Below, one piece after another: positions 1 to 10,917 of a stretch of DNA of 64,000 nt (positions are counted from its first letter, which is position 1; every line of letters starts with the position of its first letter). The notes under the pieces were generated by a model. The model worked only from the letters and a program-made list of their open reading frames with translations. It was not told where the DNA came from and did not search any database. This DNA comes from Zygaena filipendulae (taxonomy: Eukaryota > Arthropoda > Insecta > Lepidoptera > Zygaenidae), in assembly GCA_907165275.2 (NCBI GenBank), contig OU015669.1, forward strand, positions 704,501-768,500, written 5' to 3'. The position numbers and the translations under genes were made by a program.

Positions 1-1113
1 CTGCGGGGCAAATTAAATGAAACATTCAAGATCAAACATAAAACATCATGAGAGCAGACATACTCAGTGGAGTTCGTACAAAACAGTGTGGCTCAAAGTT
101 ATCGAAGTAACTTTATAATAATATCCACACTAATATGCATTATGCACCCAAGTATTTTATGACATAGAACCCTGAAACTTAAGACGTGTTTCGAAATAGG
201 TACTCGTTTTAAATCTATTAACAACAGACAACTTATTTTTTATATATGGCTAAGGAATAGCCTATAATAATATATTGTATTATTATAGCCTATCCCTGCA
301 CTAAAATTTTAACTGAAAACACAATTTCGTTCACAATATACCTACATAATTATAAATTATTCACAACCGTGAGAGAATAGACAAGAAACGATGCGAGTAT
401 AATATGTTACCGCTCGTCACTACTGGCTTAGATCTGAGCCCTTTGGGGATCGTTTATAGTCTTTTATGTGGTGCCTATGTTAAACTCTGTGATATGCCTC
501 TGTCTATCATAGACAAAGGAAGAAAACTGTAAAATTACATTGAATATTGTTTAAATAACTTTAGTGGATATTGTCAAAGTCGGACAAGTTTTGTCGAAGC
601 TTCTATCCAAACCTTTGGTTCTTTAGAAACTGGCCGAAATGTGACTATATTCTGTAGTTATACCTGGGTTATTGTCTCTAAGGCTTCTAATACTGAAGTA
701 GCCTAGCCTACAGTATTAAAATGATGTAGTAATTTTAAAGACATAGAAGTAGGTACATCCGTGTTTAAACATTACAAATCTTTGTAGATAGGTACTACAA
801 CATTTATATGACAAAACCCAACATCTCCAGTAACTGTGTTAATACGACCAATTACACAAAAGGGTTGACCCGAACAAGTTAAATCAACGGTTTGTTGAGT
901 TTCGTTGCTTAATTTCGTTTGACACCAAATTCTCAAATCTATTTATTTACTCTCTATGAATGCTGTAGACAACTACAACAAAATCGAAAATCTAAACAAT
1001 TAACATATAGGAATAAAAGTTTTAATAATATCCAACTATGTATTTCGAAATTGACTTTATTCAATTTTTTATCAGCACTATAGTTTCGTGTTGATAAAAA
1101 ACAACCACGATTA
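1..1113. other. AT-rich stretch without recognised gene
   Basis: No exon, RNA gene or clear transposon is visible. An imperfect hairpin lies at about 252-298, where ATAGCCTATAATAATA is followed by its near inverse complement. The rest is low-complexity AT-rich sequence. Confidence 0.5.
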
Positions 1114-1215
1114 TCCTACTAATATTATAAATGTGAAAGTGTGGATGTTTGGATGTTTGTTACTCAATCACGCAAAAACGGCCTAAAGGATTTGGATGAA
1201 ATAATCAATAATTAT
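1114..1215 (+). mobile_element. Helitron (Lep1-like), 3'-truncated
   Basis: The 5' TC end follows an A and continues CTACTAATATTATAAATG, then GTGTGGATGTTTGGATGTTT and the conserved ACTCAATCACGC block. It breaks off at about 1215, before the 3' hairpin. An inverted copy follows directly at 1231-1420, so the pair could fold into a long hairpin. Confidence 0.8.
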
Positions 1216-1230
1216 TTCTTTATTATATGA

Positions 1231-1420
1231 CTAGCTGTGCCCCGCGGTTTCACCCGCGGTAATTTAGAATTCCGGGATAAGTACTCTATGTCCTTCTCTG
1301 TACTCCTGACAACGTGCATGCCAAATTTCATTCAAATCCGTTCAGCCGTTTTTGCGTGATTGAGTAACAAACATCCAACATCCAAACATCCACACTTTCA
1401 CATTTATAATATTAGTAGGA
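1231..1420 (-). mobile_element. Helitron (Lep1-like), complete ends
   Basis: Read on the minus strand it starts TCCTACTAATATT after an A, carries the CCGCGG-GTGAAA-CCGCGG stem-loop and ends GCACAGCTAG before a T. These are Helitron hallmarks; it encodes no Rep/helicase and so is non-autonomous. About 30 bp of the middle is missing compared with the copy at 56707-56905. Confidence 0.85.
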
Positions 1421-1500
1421 TAATAGGTAAATCATAATAAATTTTGAATAAATAATCAAATATTCACTTTTGAAATAACTATATGATAAAACCTGTATAA

Positions 1501-1709
1501 TCTATACTAATAATAATAACCAGGTAAAGTTTGTGAATTGTGAGTTTGTGACATTTTAGGAGGTAATCTCTGGATCTACTGAAGTGATTTTGAAAATTCT
1601 TTCACTCATAGAAAGCTACGGTAGTCCTGAGTGACACAGGGTACTTTTATCCCAAAATTCCCACGGGAAATCCGAAATTACCGTGGGTGTAACTGCGGGG
1701 GACAGCTAA
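1501..1709 (+). mobile_element. Helitron (Lep1-like), CTAA end
   Basis: It begins A|TCTATACTAATAATAATAACC and ends CAGCTAA|T, fitting the CTRR rule. The inner part (GTTTGTGACATT, TCTGGATCTACTGA, CTTTCACTCATAG) defines a second sub-family shared with 42699-42898, 50980, 54832 and 62634. Confidence 0.8.
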
Positions 1710-2147
1710 TCAGGCATAAAGGGAAAACATACGTCGTACACCTAAGTAAAAGCTCGATTAAGCCAAGTTTGTCTTCAATCTTCTCTGAGTTCACGCAACC
1801 AAACTATGCGCTCATTTACATACTCATCCACTCCAACAATTAGGTCTCCGAGCCAGGTATAGGTACTTATACCAACAAATGAGTTCACTCAACTATATAA
1901 CTACGTTTAAATCAAAGACAGTAACCTCAGGAAAGGACAGCCGAAATAGGACTAGGGCGTTCTAAATTAAACTCTATATGCGGTGCTTTATTGTAAGCTA
2001 CCATATTATATAATTATGGTCTGCATAATAAAATTATTAATATCATGAAGCTTAACTTGGTTGACAATGGCGATATTAAAATAAGTGGAGATATTAAATT
2101 TCTTTTTTGTATACCACATAATTATTAATCTCCCTTTTCCAGGTGTA

Positions 2148-2338
2148 TCTTCTTTATATATAAAAATGAATTGCTGTTTGTTTCTCTAAAACTCGAAAAT
2201 GACTGGACAGATTTGGCTAAATTTGAACTTGAAATATTTGTGGAAGTTCATGCAAAGTTTAAGAAGTATATTAGGCTACTTTGGGGTTCCTGCGGGAATT
2301 TAGAAACTCACGCGGGTGAAACCGTGGGGCACAGCTAG
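2148..2338 (+). mobile_element. Helitron (Lep1-like)
   Basis: It starts A|TCTTCTTTATATATAAAAATG and ends with CGCGGGTGAAACCGTGG, then GCACAGCTAG|T. One arm of the 3' stem has a point change, so the copy has diverged. Confidence 0.7.
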
Positions 2339-2913
2339 TTTTTAATAAAAACTGCTGTGTTGTAATATTTGAAGACTTGAAAATACAATTGGAATTCTGA
2401 TTGATAACAACGGGGTTACAAAAATTCGTTAATTTATTGTATGTAGATGTTTTTTTTTTTTAACATCACCACAAAGATATTAACAGTGGAAAAGAACACG
2501 AAGTGACCTCCATCCAGCGCCACTAATTCGAACTTCCGCTCACTGGGAAAACTAATTAAGCGTGGAAACGTAGTAAAAGGAGATGTCCAAAGATAAATTC
2601 TCTTTTCAACTGAAATAAACACCGAGAAACGAACTGAGTCCGGGGGACGATGCGTCTTCGTCTCATTAGACCCGTGTTAACGACGCCCCGGACGGCGGGA
2701 CTGGACATTTCTCTGGACATTTCTCCCCGGACGGCAGTGAATCACAGTCCGGGTCATCGAGCGCCGCACTCGCGTAAGTGGGGAAAGTTCACCTTCACTC
2801 CGCTGACAATAGAATGTTACACTGAAGTTACGGTCATAGCTAAATAAGGTTCACGCAACGCTTTCGGCTCAATTTAAGATGTTTTCGTCTCCGTTCTGTG
2901 TGATATCGCAGCC
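2339..2913. other. Gene-free stretch with T-run and GC-rich patch
   Basis: A run of T at about 2450-2462 looks like the tail of a minus-strand retroposon. A CpG-rich patch at about 2640-2790 contains two copies of GGACATTTCTC and two of CCCGGACGGC. An open frame there has no recognisable similarity and I do not call a gene. Confidence 0.4.
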
Positions 2914-3206
2914 AATGGGCATAGTGACTAAATTTTAAATTGGACACGTATTTCCCCTTTTTTACGTAATCACAAAAATAACACCGATACACCGAGTTGA
3001 TATTCCGTGTGACGTCACACCTAGGCACACTTTACTCTTATGTAGTTATGACGTTGCGACCTCCCACTCCTAAACTTTAATGCGTTTTATCTAAGTATTT
3101 TTTCAATAGTTCGAAAAAGCAAAAAATACGTGTCTATTATTTTTTTGATATCCAACTGACGGACTTAATAGAATTTTGATTTTTATACCTTGTCATCATG
3201 CCGATT
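2914..3206. mobile_element. CRE-core MITE, copy 1
   Basis: Short TIR-like ends (AATGGGCAT and ATGCCGATT) enclose the family core: a GTGACGTCAC palindrome, a CTAAACTTTAATGCG block, AAAAAGCAAAAAATACGTGTC and CTGACGGACT. About ten copies of this family occur in the window. It has no coding capacity. Confidence 0.75.
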
Positions 3207-3899
3207 CATATTTTACCTATTCTGTCTTCCTTGGGGTGTGGCTAGCAATAGTGACCTTTATAGAACGAAAAGTTCACTAATCGGAGGACCGTAAGCAGTA
3301 CCAAGTGCCAAGGTCTAAGGAAACCGCACGCGCGGCGAAGTACCCTAACCATGTGATGTCAGCGATTCCAGCTCAAAATCCTTGAATTTGATCCTTGGAT
3401 TTTTCCGTGTAGTGTTCCGGTACGTCAACGGACAGTAAAGGACTACGGAAGCAACCTCTAGGCGGACTTTCCACTTAGGCCCGAGTTGTACCTTTTGCTA
3501 ACTCTGGTATCTACTTGTAATGTATACCCTGGCAAACATTTTTTCTTGACTGGGTGGATATTTTCATTTAGCGCTTTTTCAAAGACTTACGACATATAAA
3601 GGAGTTTCGCAACAAGTTTTTTCTCAAACAATAAATGTAAGACACCTTGTCACCCGTCTTCCAAGTCCCAATAGGGAGAAATTGGAGGAATTCGACTTTA
3701 CAGTTTGTACCCATAACACTGGTTAAGATAAGATAAACTTTATTCAGGAAGCACAAACACCACACTCTACACGATAAAGGTAAATAAAAGTATGTGTTGC
3801 AGTGCCTTGCTAAAACTGTGTATTGTAATAAACAATATATCTCTCGACTTTATATGGCTTTTGTAACTAACTCTGTTTATATGTAGTACTGGCCAAGTT

Positions 3900-3967
3900 C
3901 CGAGGAAATTCTGAAAGTCACGCCAGTGAAACCGCGAGACACAGCTAGCTCATAATATTAGTAGGAT
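3900..3967 (+). mobile_element. Helitron 3' fragment joined to a 5' fragment
   Basis: The piece ends in GTGAAACCGCG, then ACACAGCTAG at 3948. It is followed at once by ATAATATTAGTAGGAT, the inverse complement of a Helitron 5' end. This looks like a rearranged junction of two copies. Confidence 0.6.
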
Positions 3968-4529
3968 AGTAAAAATATTGTGTAGTGGAAAAAATCTCCG
4001 ATCGTACGGAGCAGGTTGGAAGGATGAACCGACTATTGCGGTAAATTAAGAGGATCTCCAAGTTTTCACACCGAATAAAGCACTTGAACAAAAAGACATT
4101 TTATGTAAAAAAAAATAGAAAACGCAACAAAAGCGCGCAAATGCGTCGTGAAGGGAGATAACTGCCAACCGAGGCACAATAGAGGCTCATATAAAATTTT
4201 GAACAAAAGCAACCGACGCGACGGAACAGCGGCGCTCCTGGGAATCACATCAGTGCAGGAATTGTTAGCGACGTTTTTACACGTCCACCCGTGGAAAGGT
4301 ACACTACAGGTGTTAGCCGTTGTGGTGTATATTAAATAAAACTAAAGGACAAACTTTCCACGACTATTCCAACTTTACCCATCTGCTATCTGCAGGCGAA
4401 AACAAAAGCCAGTGGAATGGGGGAAATTTCTTAAAAGTTCCATTTATATCGAGATTCTTTGGTTTCGAGACAAGCAACGAGAAGTTCGTGCAGACACCCA
4501 AACGCGCCCAATTTCAATTTATTTTTTCC

Positions 4530-4561
4530 AATATTCTTAGCTATTAATAGCTAAGAATATT
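4530..4561. repeat. Perfect 32-bp palindrome
   Basis: AATATTCTTAGCTATT is followed immediately by its exact inverse complement with no spacer. An AT-rich ATTAATATTATATAATAATA run follows it. It could extrude a cruciform; no element ends are recognised. Confidence 0.85.
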
Positions 4562-4984
4562 AATTAATATTATATAATAATATTTAATAGCTTTCATTTA
4601 CAACATTAAAATTAATTCTCTTGTTGAATTGAGATAGGATCGCAGAAAAATTACAAAATGCTAATGCTATTAAATTCCAAAATGACTCCTTTTCACTTGA
4701 GCTTTTGTGAGTTAATTGTAGAGTGAAGAAAACATGAATACTTCGTTAACTCCTCGTCGTAAATGTATACCCTATTTATGTATGTATGTATGTATATTGT
4801 ATGTACTTTCGAAATTATTCTATTCACTACTTTTGCGCTTTCATTAGCTCACATGCGCATATAATGTTCAGAGCGTAATTTGTATGTTGGCTCTTCCTCC
4901 AGTTTCTAGGGTATTAATTTTCGAATAGTTCAAACTTATGGCGCATACAGTACATACTATTTTGTATACACAAAAAAACTGGAT

Positions 4985-5020
4985 GATTAGAGGACCAGCA
5001 GAATTCCTGGTCCTCTAATC
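4985..5020. repeat. Hairpin with 14-bp perfect arms
   Basis: GATTAGAGGACCAG (4985-4998) pairs with CTGGTCCTCTAATC (5007-5020) across an 8-base loop. Function is unknown. Confidence 0.8.
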
Positions 5021-5570
5021 TATGTATGGTTTTCGTAACCTGGACCAACTGGATACGCTACAAGAGCCGCATTGATAAACATAACTCAATACTAAACACG
5101 CTGTCAAGTCCCATTATTTCTTCTTAATTTTTCCAGCGCAATGAATAAACAATAGATAATTATCTTAGAAGGTGACCGACTCGTGAGTAACGATTCAAAG
5201 CGGATTCTAGATTAGGACCAAAATATGGATAACATTACAAGTTGTAACCCTGTTGATCGACTATTCCTAAACTAAGGTAACACTACTTTTGGCATCTTCA
5301 TTTTTATTAATAAATTCTTAATGCATTTGATAATTTTAAAAATAATACATCGGAAGACATTACATGATAATTACTAAAATGTTATAATGTATATTTTTTA
5401 CACGCCAGCAAAATCCGGGGTCAGGATGAGCCGACACGTTTACATATTTTGCTGCGTAACGACGACCAATACATCGCTGGCAGGGAACAAAACGTCGTAC
5501 AGTTTACTCTATTCTATACTATAGTAAATCGCCTTGCTAGTGTGCCTAATAGAATACAAGCTGGCTGGTG

Positions 5571-6290
5571 TTCTTCTTCTTCTTCAATTATGGCAATCTA
5601 TTGCGATTTATGCCAATGTACGTATTTTTAGCAATTAAATTATGGCGAAACGCCAATCACAGCATTAGATTGTTCCCCAAGATAAAACACGATTCCTTCT
5701 CGAAAACCAGCTTTTTTCTTGGAAAACAAAATGGCTGCTGAACGATGGTGAAAACCACCGCGCCGGAAATATCGAATGAATAACGCGACAGGCATCCACT
5801 CGCTACGACCTCCACCGGTCAACACTAAGCTGGCTGGTCAAACCTAAATTCAATAATTTAAAAAAAACCTTTCATGACAATGTCAAATCAGTCCAAAAAG
5901 GTTCCAATGGTCGAACTATTTTTAACAATATCGATAAGAACAGCACTGGCCAAAGTGTAGCGACATAATTTATTCATAGTGACAATACAATTATCATAAT
6001 TAGGAATTTATACAGGGTAATTTGTATGCGAGTAAAATCCGTACTGAAAACACACGCCACGTTCGTCTTCGTTATTTCAGTTATTTTTTAGCATTATTTT
6101 GAACCCTGAGCAGGAAACTGGCTTCAAGAGAGCCATGTTTTAAACTTAGGGAACAATCTGACATTGACATTGGTGTTTCGCCATAATTGAAGAAGTAGAT
6201 GAAGAGATTTTTATTACTAAGAAACATTGTCGTTGGCAACTATAATTATAGACGCCATTATTAAAAAAGAAGAAGAATTTGTTTATGCTA
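5571..6290. repeat. Inverted repeats related to 8031-8093
   Basis: CTTCTTCTTCAATTATGGC at the left is matched in inverse by GCCATAATTGAAGAAG near 6190. A further block, about 6210-6285 (TGGCAACTATAATTATAGAC then GCCATTATT), is inversely repeated at 8031-8093. This suggests remnants of one inverted-repeat element. The borders are approximate. Confidence 0.4.
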
Positions 6291-7054
6291 ACATTTCATA
6301 CTCGACGCTCAGACGAAATATCTTATGAGACTCGACGATGAAGATTCGCAACGCAAACATGACTGATGTTAAATTAATACCATTAGTGGGTACTGATATA
6401 ATGTAAATATTAATATATTACACGACAAGCAAAGTCATTATTATAATGCGGTTGGATCCTAATGGAAATTCAAATCACGAGAAATTATTTGAGCTAAACC
6501 ACGATGGCTGGTCGTATCTACGTTTTGTTTTCAAAATTCATAGAGTAGTATGTCTAAGACGTGTCCGTGTAATTATATTTATGAGAGTATAGCTGTTACA
6601 ATATGTGTAAATCTCATTTCATATCTCATTACTTTTAAGCTTCCATCGTCCTGAGAATGCCTTAAAAAAAAATTGCTTTCAGCAACAAGGCCCGGCCGTC
6701 TTTTGTCTTGTCGTCTAGAGTGTCCTCTACATACTTTCTTGGAAACTGTATGTTTTTTTAGAACGAACTTTTTTATCGCACGGTAGGTACGGAAAAAATT
6801 TATTTTATTTTAAAAATTTAATTTATTTTAGGAGATAGCTATTGATCATAAAATGAAATTAAATATTTTAAAACGATATTCTGAAACGATTTTAAAGTCT
6901 CCAACTTTCCGGCGTCAAAGGACATTTTATTTTTTCTCACAGAAATATTATTATAAACAAATTTTATAAAACACATTAGCTACACATTTTTGTTATTCAT
7001 GATGTTCTGAATACAACTTTAATATTCCGTCCACATCGCCTCTTTAAAGCAATA

Positions 7055-7273
7055 CTAGCTGTGCCCCGCGGTTTCACCCGCGGTAATTTCGGAGTTCCCG
7101 GGGGAATTCCGGGATAAAAAGTACCCTATGTGTGAATCTGATGTATAAGCTATATTATTGTAAAGTTTCATTTAAATCCATTCAGTAGTTTTTGCGTGAA
7201 AGAGTAACAAACATCCATCCATCCATCCATCCATACATACTTACAAACTTTCGCGTTTATAATATTAGTAGGA
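7055..7273 (-). mobile_element. Helitron (Lep1-like) with (ATCC)n tract
   Basis: The CTAG end (7055-7058, after A on plus) and the TC end (at 7273, before T) are both intact, with a CCGCGG stem-loop. Where other copies have one or two GGATGTTT units, this copy has about five CATC units (7212-7233). The site is prone to tandem expansion. Confidence 0.85.
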
Positions 7274-7454
7274 TGACAAAGGACTATTTATTTCGGACAC
7301 TTTCATTTTGTTATTGTGAAAATGTTATTATATTGTGTGACAATAAAGTGATATTAACCCCCAGGTTGAAATGTCGACATTGACTAATGTCACTTTTCCG
7401 AGCTTGTAAATTAAAGTTTGTTCACAGTTATTTCCTCTCTAGCTATATTAAATA

Positions 7455-7612
7455 CTAGCCGTGCTCCGCGGTTTCACCCACATGAGTTTTGGGATCAGGA
7501 TCCTTTGCAGACGCAGGCAGAACAACCCGCCAAAGTTTCACCACAATCGGGCCAATGGTTTCGAAACGCATAGAGGACAGACATACAAACATTCATTTAT
7601 ACTTATAAAGAA
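7455..7612 (-). mobile_element. Diverged Helitron-like copy
   Basis: A CTAGCCGTGCTCCGCGGTTT start is clear on the plus strand, but the interior differs from the other copies and the far end (about 7612) is not definable. Confidence 0.55.
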
Positions 7613-7634
7613 GAAGAAAATGTATGACTTTTTA

Positions 7635-7823
7635 TATAAGGTGTCTCTGTAAATTTATTTATTTATCCAACAAAATTCCACAGCACAAACAAATTTCATA
7701 AAACTATGTATATTTAGGCTATTACGGAATAGCACTATGTTACCTAACCTACCTATTTAAACTTTAAATGTTTAATGTTTATATTTAAAATTTCAATTAA
7801 ACTCTCCTTTGAGACACCCTATA
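7635..7823. mobile_element. Mariner-like MITE (putative)
   Basis: TATAAGGTGTCTC on the left faces GAGACACCCTATA on the right, the kind of end seen in insect mariner derivatives. The inside is AT-rich and non-coding. Confidence 0.5.
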
Positions 7824-8030
7824 GGAGGTGGCTCTAGTATGGCTACTGGGCCATTAATATAATTGGACGCCATTTTGTTTTTCAATCAAAAACTATACAA
7901 TCGCTTCAGGGCTCTTGCATTACAAAGGGCGCTCCGAAAACTTAGTAATTAGGTCAAGAGGTTACACTCAGGAATGAGAAGAGATTTATTCTCACAAGTC
8001 GTCCTTTTTGCACAGAAATAATGAGGTCTT

Positions 8031-8093
8031 CTTCTTCTTCTTTAATAATGGCGTCTATAATTGTAATTTGCCAATGACAATGTTTCGTGATTC
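8031..8093. repeat. Inverse copy of the block at 6210-6285
   Basis: CTTCTTCTTTAATAATGGCG followed by TCTATAATTGTAATTTGCC matches the inverse complement of the block near 6210-6285. It is probably the second arm of a broken element. Confidence 0.4.
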
Positions 8094-8142
8094 AAGATAA
8101 CGACTTAAGACACTGATTGACTGACAAAAGAGATATTATGTA

Positions 8143-8410
8143 CTAGCTGCGCCCCGCGGTTTCACCCGCGTGAAAAGTTTTGAAATGAAACAAAGCCTAT
8201 ATGTAGCTCCAGGCTAAGCTTAATCTACCTGCGAAAACCGCATGACACTCCGTTCAGTAGATTCGGAGATTATCGCGAACAGACAGACAGAAAAGAATTT
8301 TAAACTCTTTTTTTGAGGTTGGTTACTCTTCTTTTATCGCCTCCTGTCAACTTTTCTTAAAATATTCAATGTACAGAATTACGGATTCTACTCTTTTATT
8401 ATAGTATAGA
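8143..8410 (-). mobile_element. Helitron, long variant
   Basis: The CTAG end is at 8143. The other end, inverse of TCTATACTATAATAAAAGAG, is at 8410 before T. The inside matches 55869-56294 (AGCTACATATAGGC, CAATGTACAGAAT). Fragments of this variant also occur near 10590 and 35604. Confidence 0.8.
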
Positions 8411-8432
8411 TGACATAATACAAAATTGATTT

Positions 8433-8560
8433 TAATGGGCATGATGACAAGGTATAAAAATCAAAATTCTATCTAGTCCGTCAGTTAGACTCAGTAAAGA
8501 AACAATAGACACGTATTTTTTTGTTTTTTGAATTATTGAAAAAACTGGGAAATGACTTTC
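8433..8560. mobile_element. CRE-core MITE, truncated copy 2
   Basis: The end AATGGGCATGATGACAAGG and the AGTCCGTCAG / AGACACGTATTTTTTTG blocks are present, but the GACGTCA core is missing. The gene-free stretch to 9056 holds a T-rich, TA-repeat segment at 8645-8665 and otherwise nothing recognised. Confidence 0.65.
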
Positions 8561-9056
8561 TCAAGTGGGGCTGCCGGAACACACCGCTAAGTGCTTGGCG
8601 ACAGATTTACAACTTGAAGGTGGTAGCTAGCCATCCAGGCACTAATATATATATATTTTTTTTATTTATTACATGGCCATGAAAGCTAGTCCTTCAGCCG
8701 CGCCGGCCACCCAGGCTCTAGAAAGTGCCCTATACCACCATGCAAAATTGAATTAGATTAGAGCTTCAACAAGTACCTACTTGCCAACATATAAAACCCA
8801 TACTTAGAGTGTTTGTAGCGTAGCGAGCTGCGGACGTAAAACCTTATTATATAACTTGGTACGATTTATTTGAAGTTGGCAACAATTTCAGTGGAGAAAT
8901 GCGACGGAAATTATCACGGTATAGAAGCGAACGGTTCTCCCCCATATCCGAGGCAAATGGGGTAAATACTAATCGAATAATTTAGGTATTCAGATAGACG
9001 GAGTTTTGATAAAGGGCTTAATATTCATTGATTGAGTGTCGAATTGGCTGTTTCTA

Positions 9057-9295
9057 ACGGCCGCACTCAGAGCCGACTTTAATGATTACTTAGTTAAGTA
9101 TAGATTTTTAAAACAAAACTGCCGCAATCAGAGACGTTCAGTAAATTTATGTTAATTGGCATTTAACTAATTAAGTTACATCTCATTAAATGCCAATTAA
9201 CATTAATTTACTGAACGTCTCTGATTGCGGCAGTTTTGTTTTAAAAATCTATACTTAACTAAGTAATCATTAAAGTCGACTCTGAGTGCGGCCGT
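9057..9295. mobile_element. Foldback MITE, 239 bp
   Basis: Two near-perfect arms of over 100 bp run from ACGGCCGCACTCAGAG to its inverse complement ending at 9295, with only a short centre around 9170-9185. A damaged single arm recurs at 47803-47900 in USP8 intron 10, so this is a dispersed family. It abuts the CRE-core MITE at 9296. Confidence 0.85.
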
Positions 9296-9803
9296 AAAAA
9301 TTCTATTTAGTCCGTCTTGTAGATTAATAAAAAATATTACACCCGTATTTTTTGCTTTTTCAAATTATTGAAAATATACTAAGATAAAACGCATTAAAGT
9401 TTAGGAGTGGGAGTCTCTTGATGTCATAACGTGCTCTATCACTATACATAGTATAAAACAAAGTCGCTTTCTCTGTCCCTATATCCCTGTGTATGCTTAA
9501 ACCTTTAAAATTACGCAACAGTTTTGATGCGGTTTTCACCAATAGATAGAGTGATTCATGGGGAAGGTTTATAACTATATTTTATCCTGGAATTCCCGCG
9601 GGAACTCCGAAATTATCGCGGGTGAAACCGCGCGGGTCAGCTAGTGAAGAATAAACTGTAGCACGGCGTGACGTCACGCGACATTTCAACTCAATGTATC
9701 GCCGTTATTTTTTGATTACGTAAAAAAAGAAAAAATACGTGTCCAATATTTTTTATTAATCTCCAAGACGGACTAAAAATTAAAATTTGGTCGATAAGCC
9801 CAT
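9296..9803. mobile_element. CRE-core MITE, copy 3, split by a Helitron
   Basis: The two halves (9296-9438 and 9645-9803) join cleanly if the Helitron at 9439-9644 is removed. Diagnostic blocks: AGTCCGTCTTGTAG, CATTAAAGTTTAGG, GTGACGTCAC, AAGACGGACT. Confidence 0.75.
9439..9644 (+). mobile_element. Helitron nested in a MITE
   Basis: It starts TCACTATACATAG after an A and ends CAGCTAG before a T, with CGCGGGTGAAACCGCG upstream of the end. Flanking sequence on both sides belongs to one CRE-core MITE, which supports A/T-site insertion without target duplication. Confidence 0.8.
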
Positions 9804-9903
9804 TGATATTCCATTGATGTAAAAACTTATTCACGTTTTATCTAGATTCATGATTCCTTAGAAAAGGTAACGTCGTAGATAGACTGATATATCCTTACTG
9901 ATA

Positions 9904-10091
9904 TCTATTATAAATGCGAAAGTAACTCATGTCTGTCTGTTACGCTTTCACGCCTTAACGGCTCAACCGATCACCATGAAATTCTATACACACGTTGTCA
10001 GAGATACAGAGAAGGACATAGGGTACTTTTTATCCTGGAATTCTTGCGGCACTCCGAAATTTCCGCGGGTGAAACCGCGAGACACAACCAG
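9904..10091 (+). mobile_element. Helitron with decayed end
   Basis: It starts A|TCTATTATAAATGCG and ends CCAG|T instead of CTAG, after GTGAAACCGCGAGAC. The middle matches the sub-family with ACGTTGTCAGAGATACAG. Confidence 0.75.
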
Positions 10092-10917
10092 TCTACTATA
10101 TTGCAAATATATAGCCCACAAGTATTGCTTTTTTTTATCTATCTTTACAATGAAATGTTTTCACCGTCATACTCTATAACACATATAACTTAGATAAAAT
10201 AGGATAATAAGTAATAACAATCTGAAATTTAATTAGTAAGCTCGCCTGTAGCACGGTAAACACATAAATCATTGCTCCAAGTGGTCGTAAAATGATACGG
10301 GAATAAAAGGCAGCAGATAAATCAACAGAAAATAGCCAATGAAAATCGGATATAAACTGTAGAATTTTCTTAAAGAGGAAAGAGAATACATTTATTCCAG
10401 ATAAAGACAATAATATATCTGAATTCTAAACAGTTAGATCACCTCAGTCAGTCTAACAATTTGGAATAAAAGCGATCAAACAGACCAGCGCCCTTATTAT
10501 TCACTATGACCACCAACGTGTCTTGCCCGTAACGCGCGTCTCAAAAACGCATTACCTACCAATCGGTCTAAATGCCAAAATTAGTAGGATATATTCAATG
10601 TACAGAATGACGTGTAATATATGTATAATATTATTTTAAATTATTAAAATATACTAAAACTAAACTTAACCTAACCTAAAAAATGGTGTTGCAGATGTCC
10701 ATGGGCGGCGGTAATCACTTACCATCAGGTGTACCACTTGCCCGTTTGCCCCCTATCACATAAAAAAAAAAATCACAAAACAATGCCAAAATATTAGAAA
10801 TCATTATCCTGTACGCCAGAAACAACGTTGTAAATGTATTCTAGAGGAGTGAAACTTCTTTGATTACGAGGGCAAGGCGATTTTTGTGGGGCGTTATCTT
10901 AACGCGCCGTGTTTCGG
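10092..10917. other. Gene-free stretch
   Basis: No exon recognised. It contains a fragment of the long Helitron variant near 10590 and, at about 10700-10770, a retroposon-like segment (CACTTACCATCAGGTG, CCCGTTTGCC) ending in an A run. Confidence 0.45.

Larger units (their letters stand above)
3968..7054. other. Gene-free AT-rich region
   Basis: No conserved exon is seen on either strand. It contains a (GTAT)n stretch at about 4778-4797, the palindromes listed separately at 4530 and 4985, and an inverted-repeat region at about 5571-6290. Short open frames lack any recognisable domain. Confidence 0.5.
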
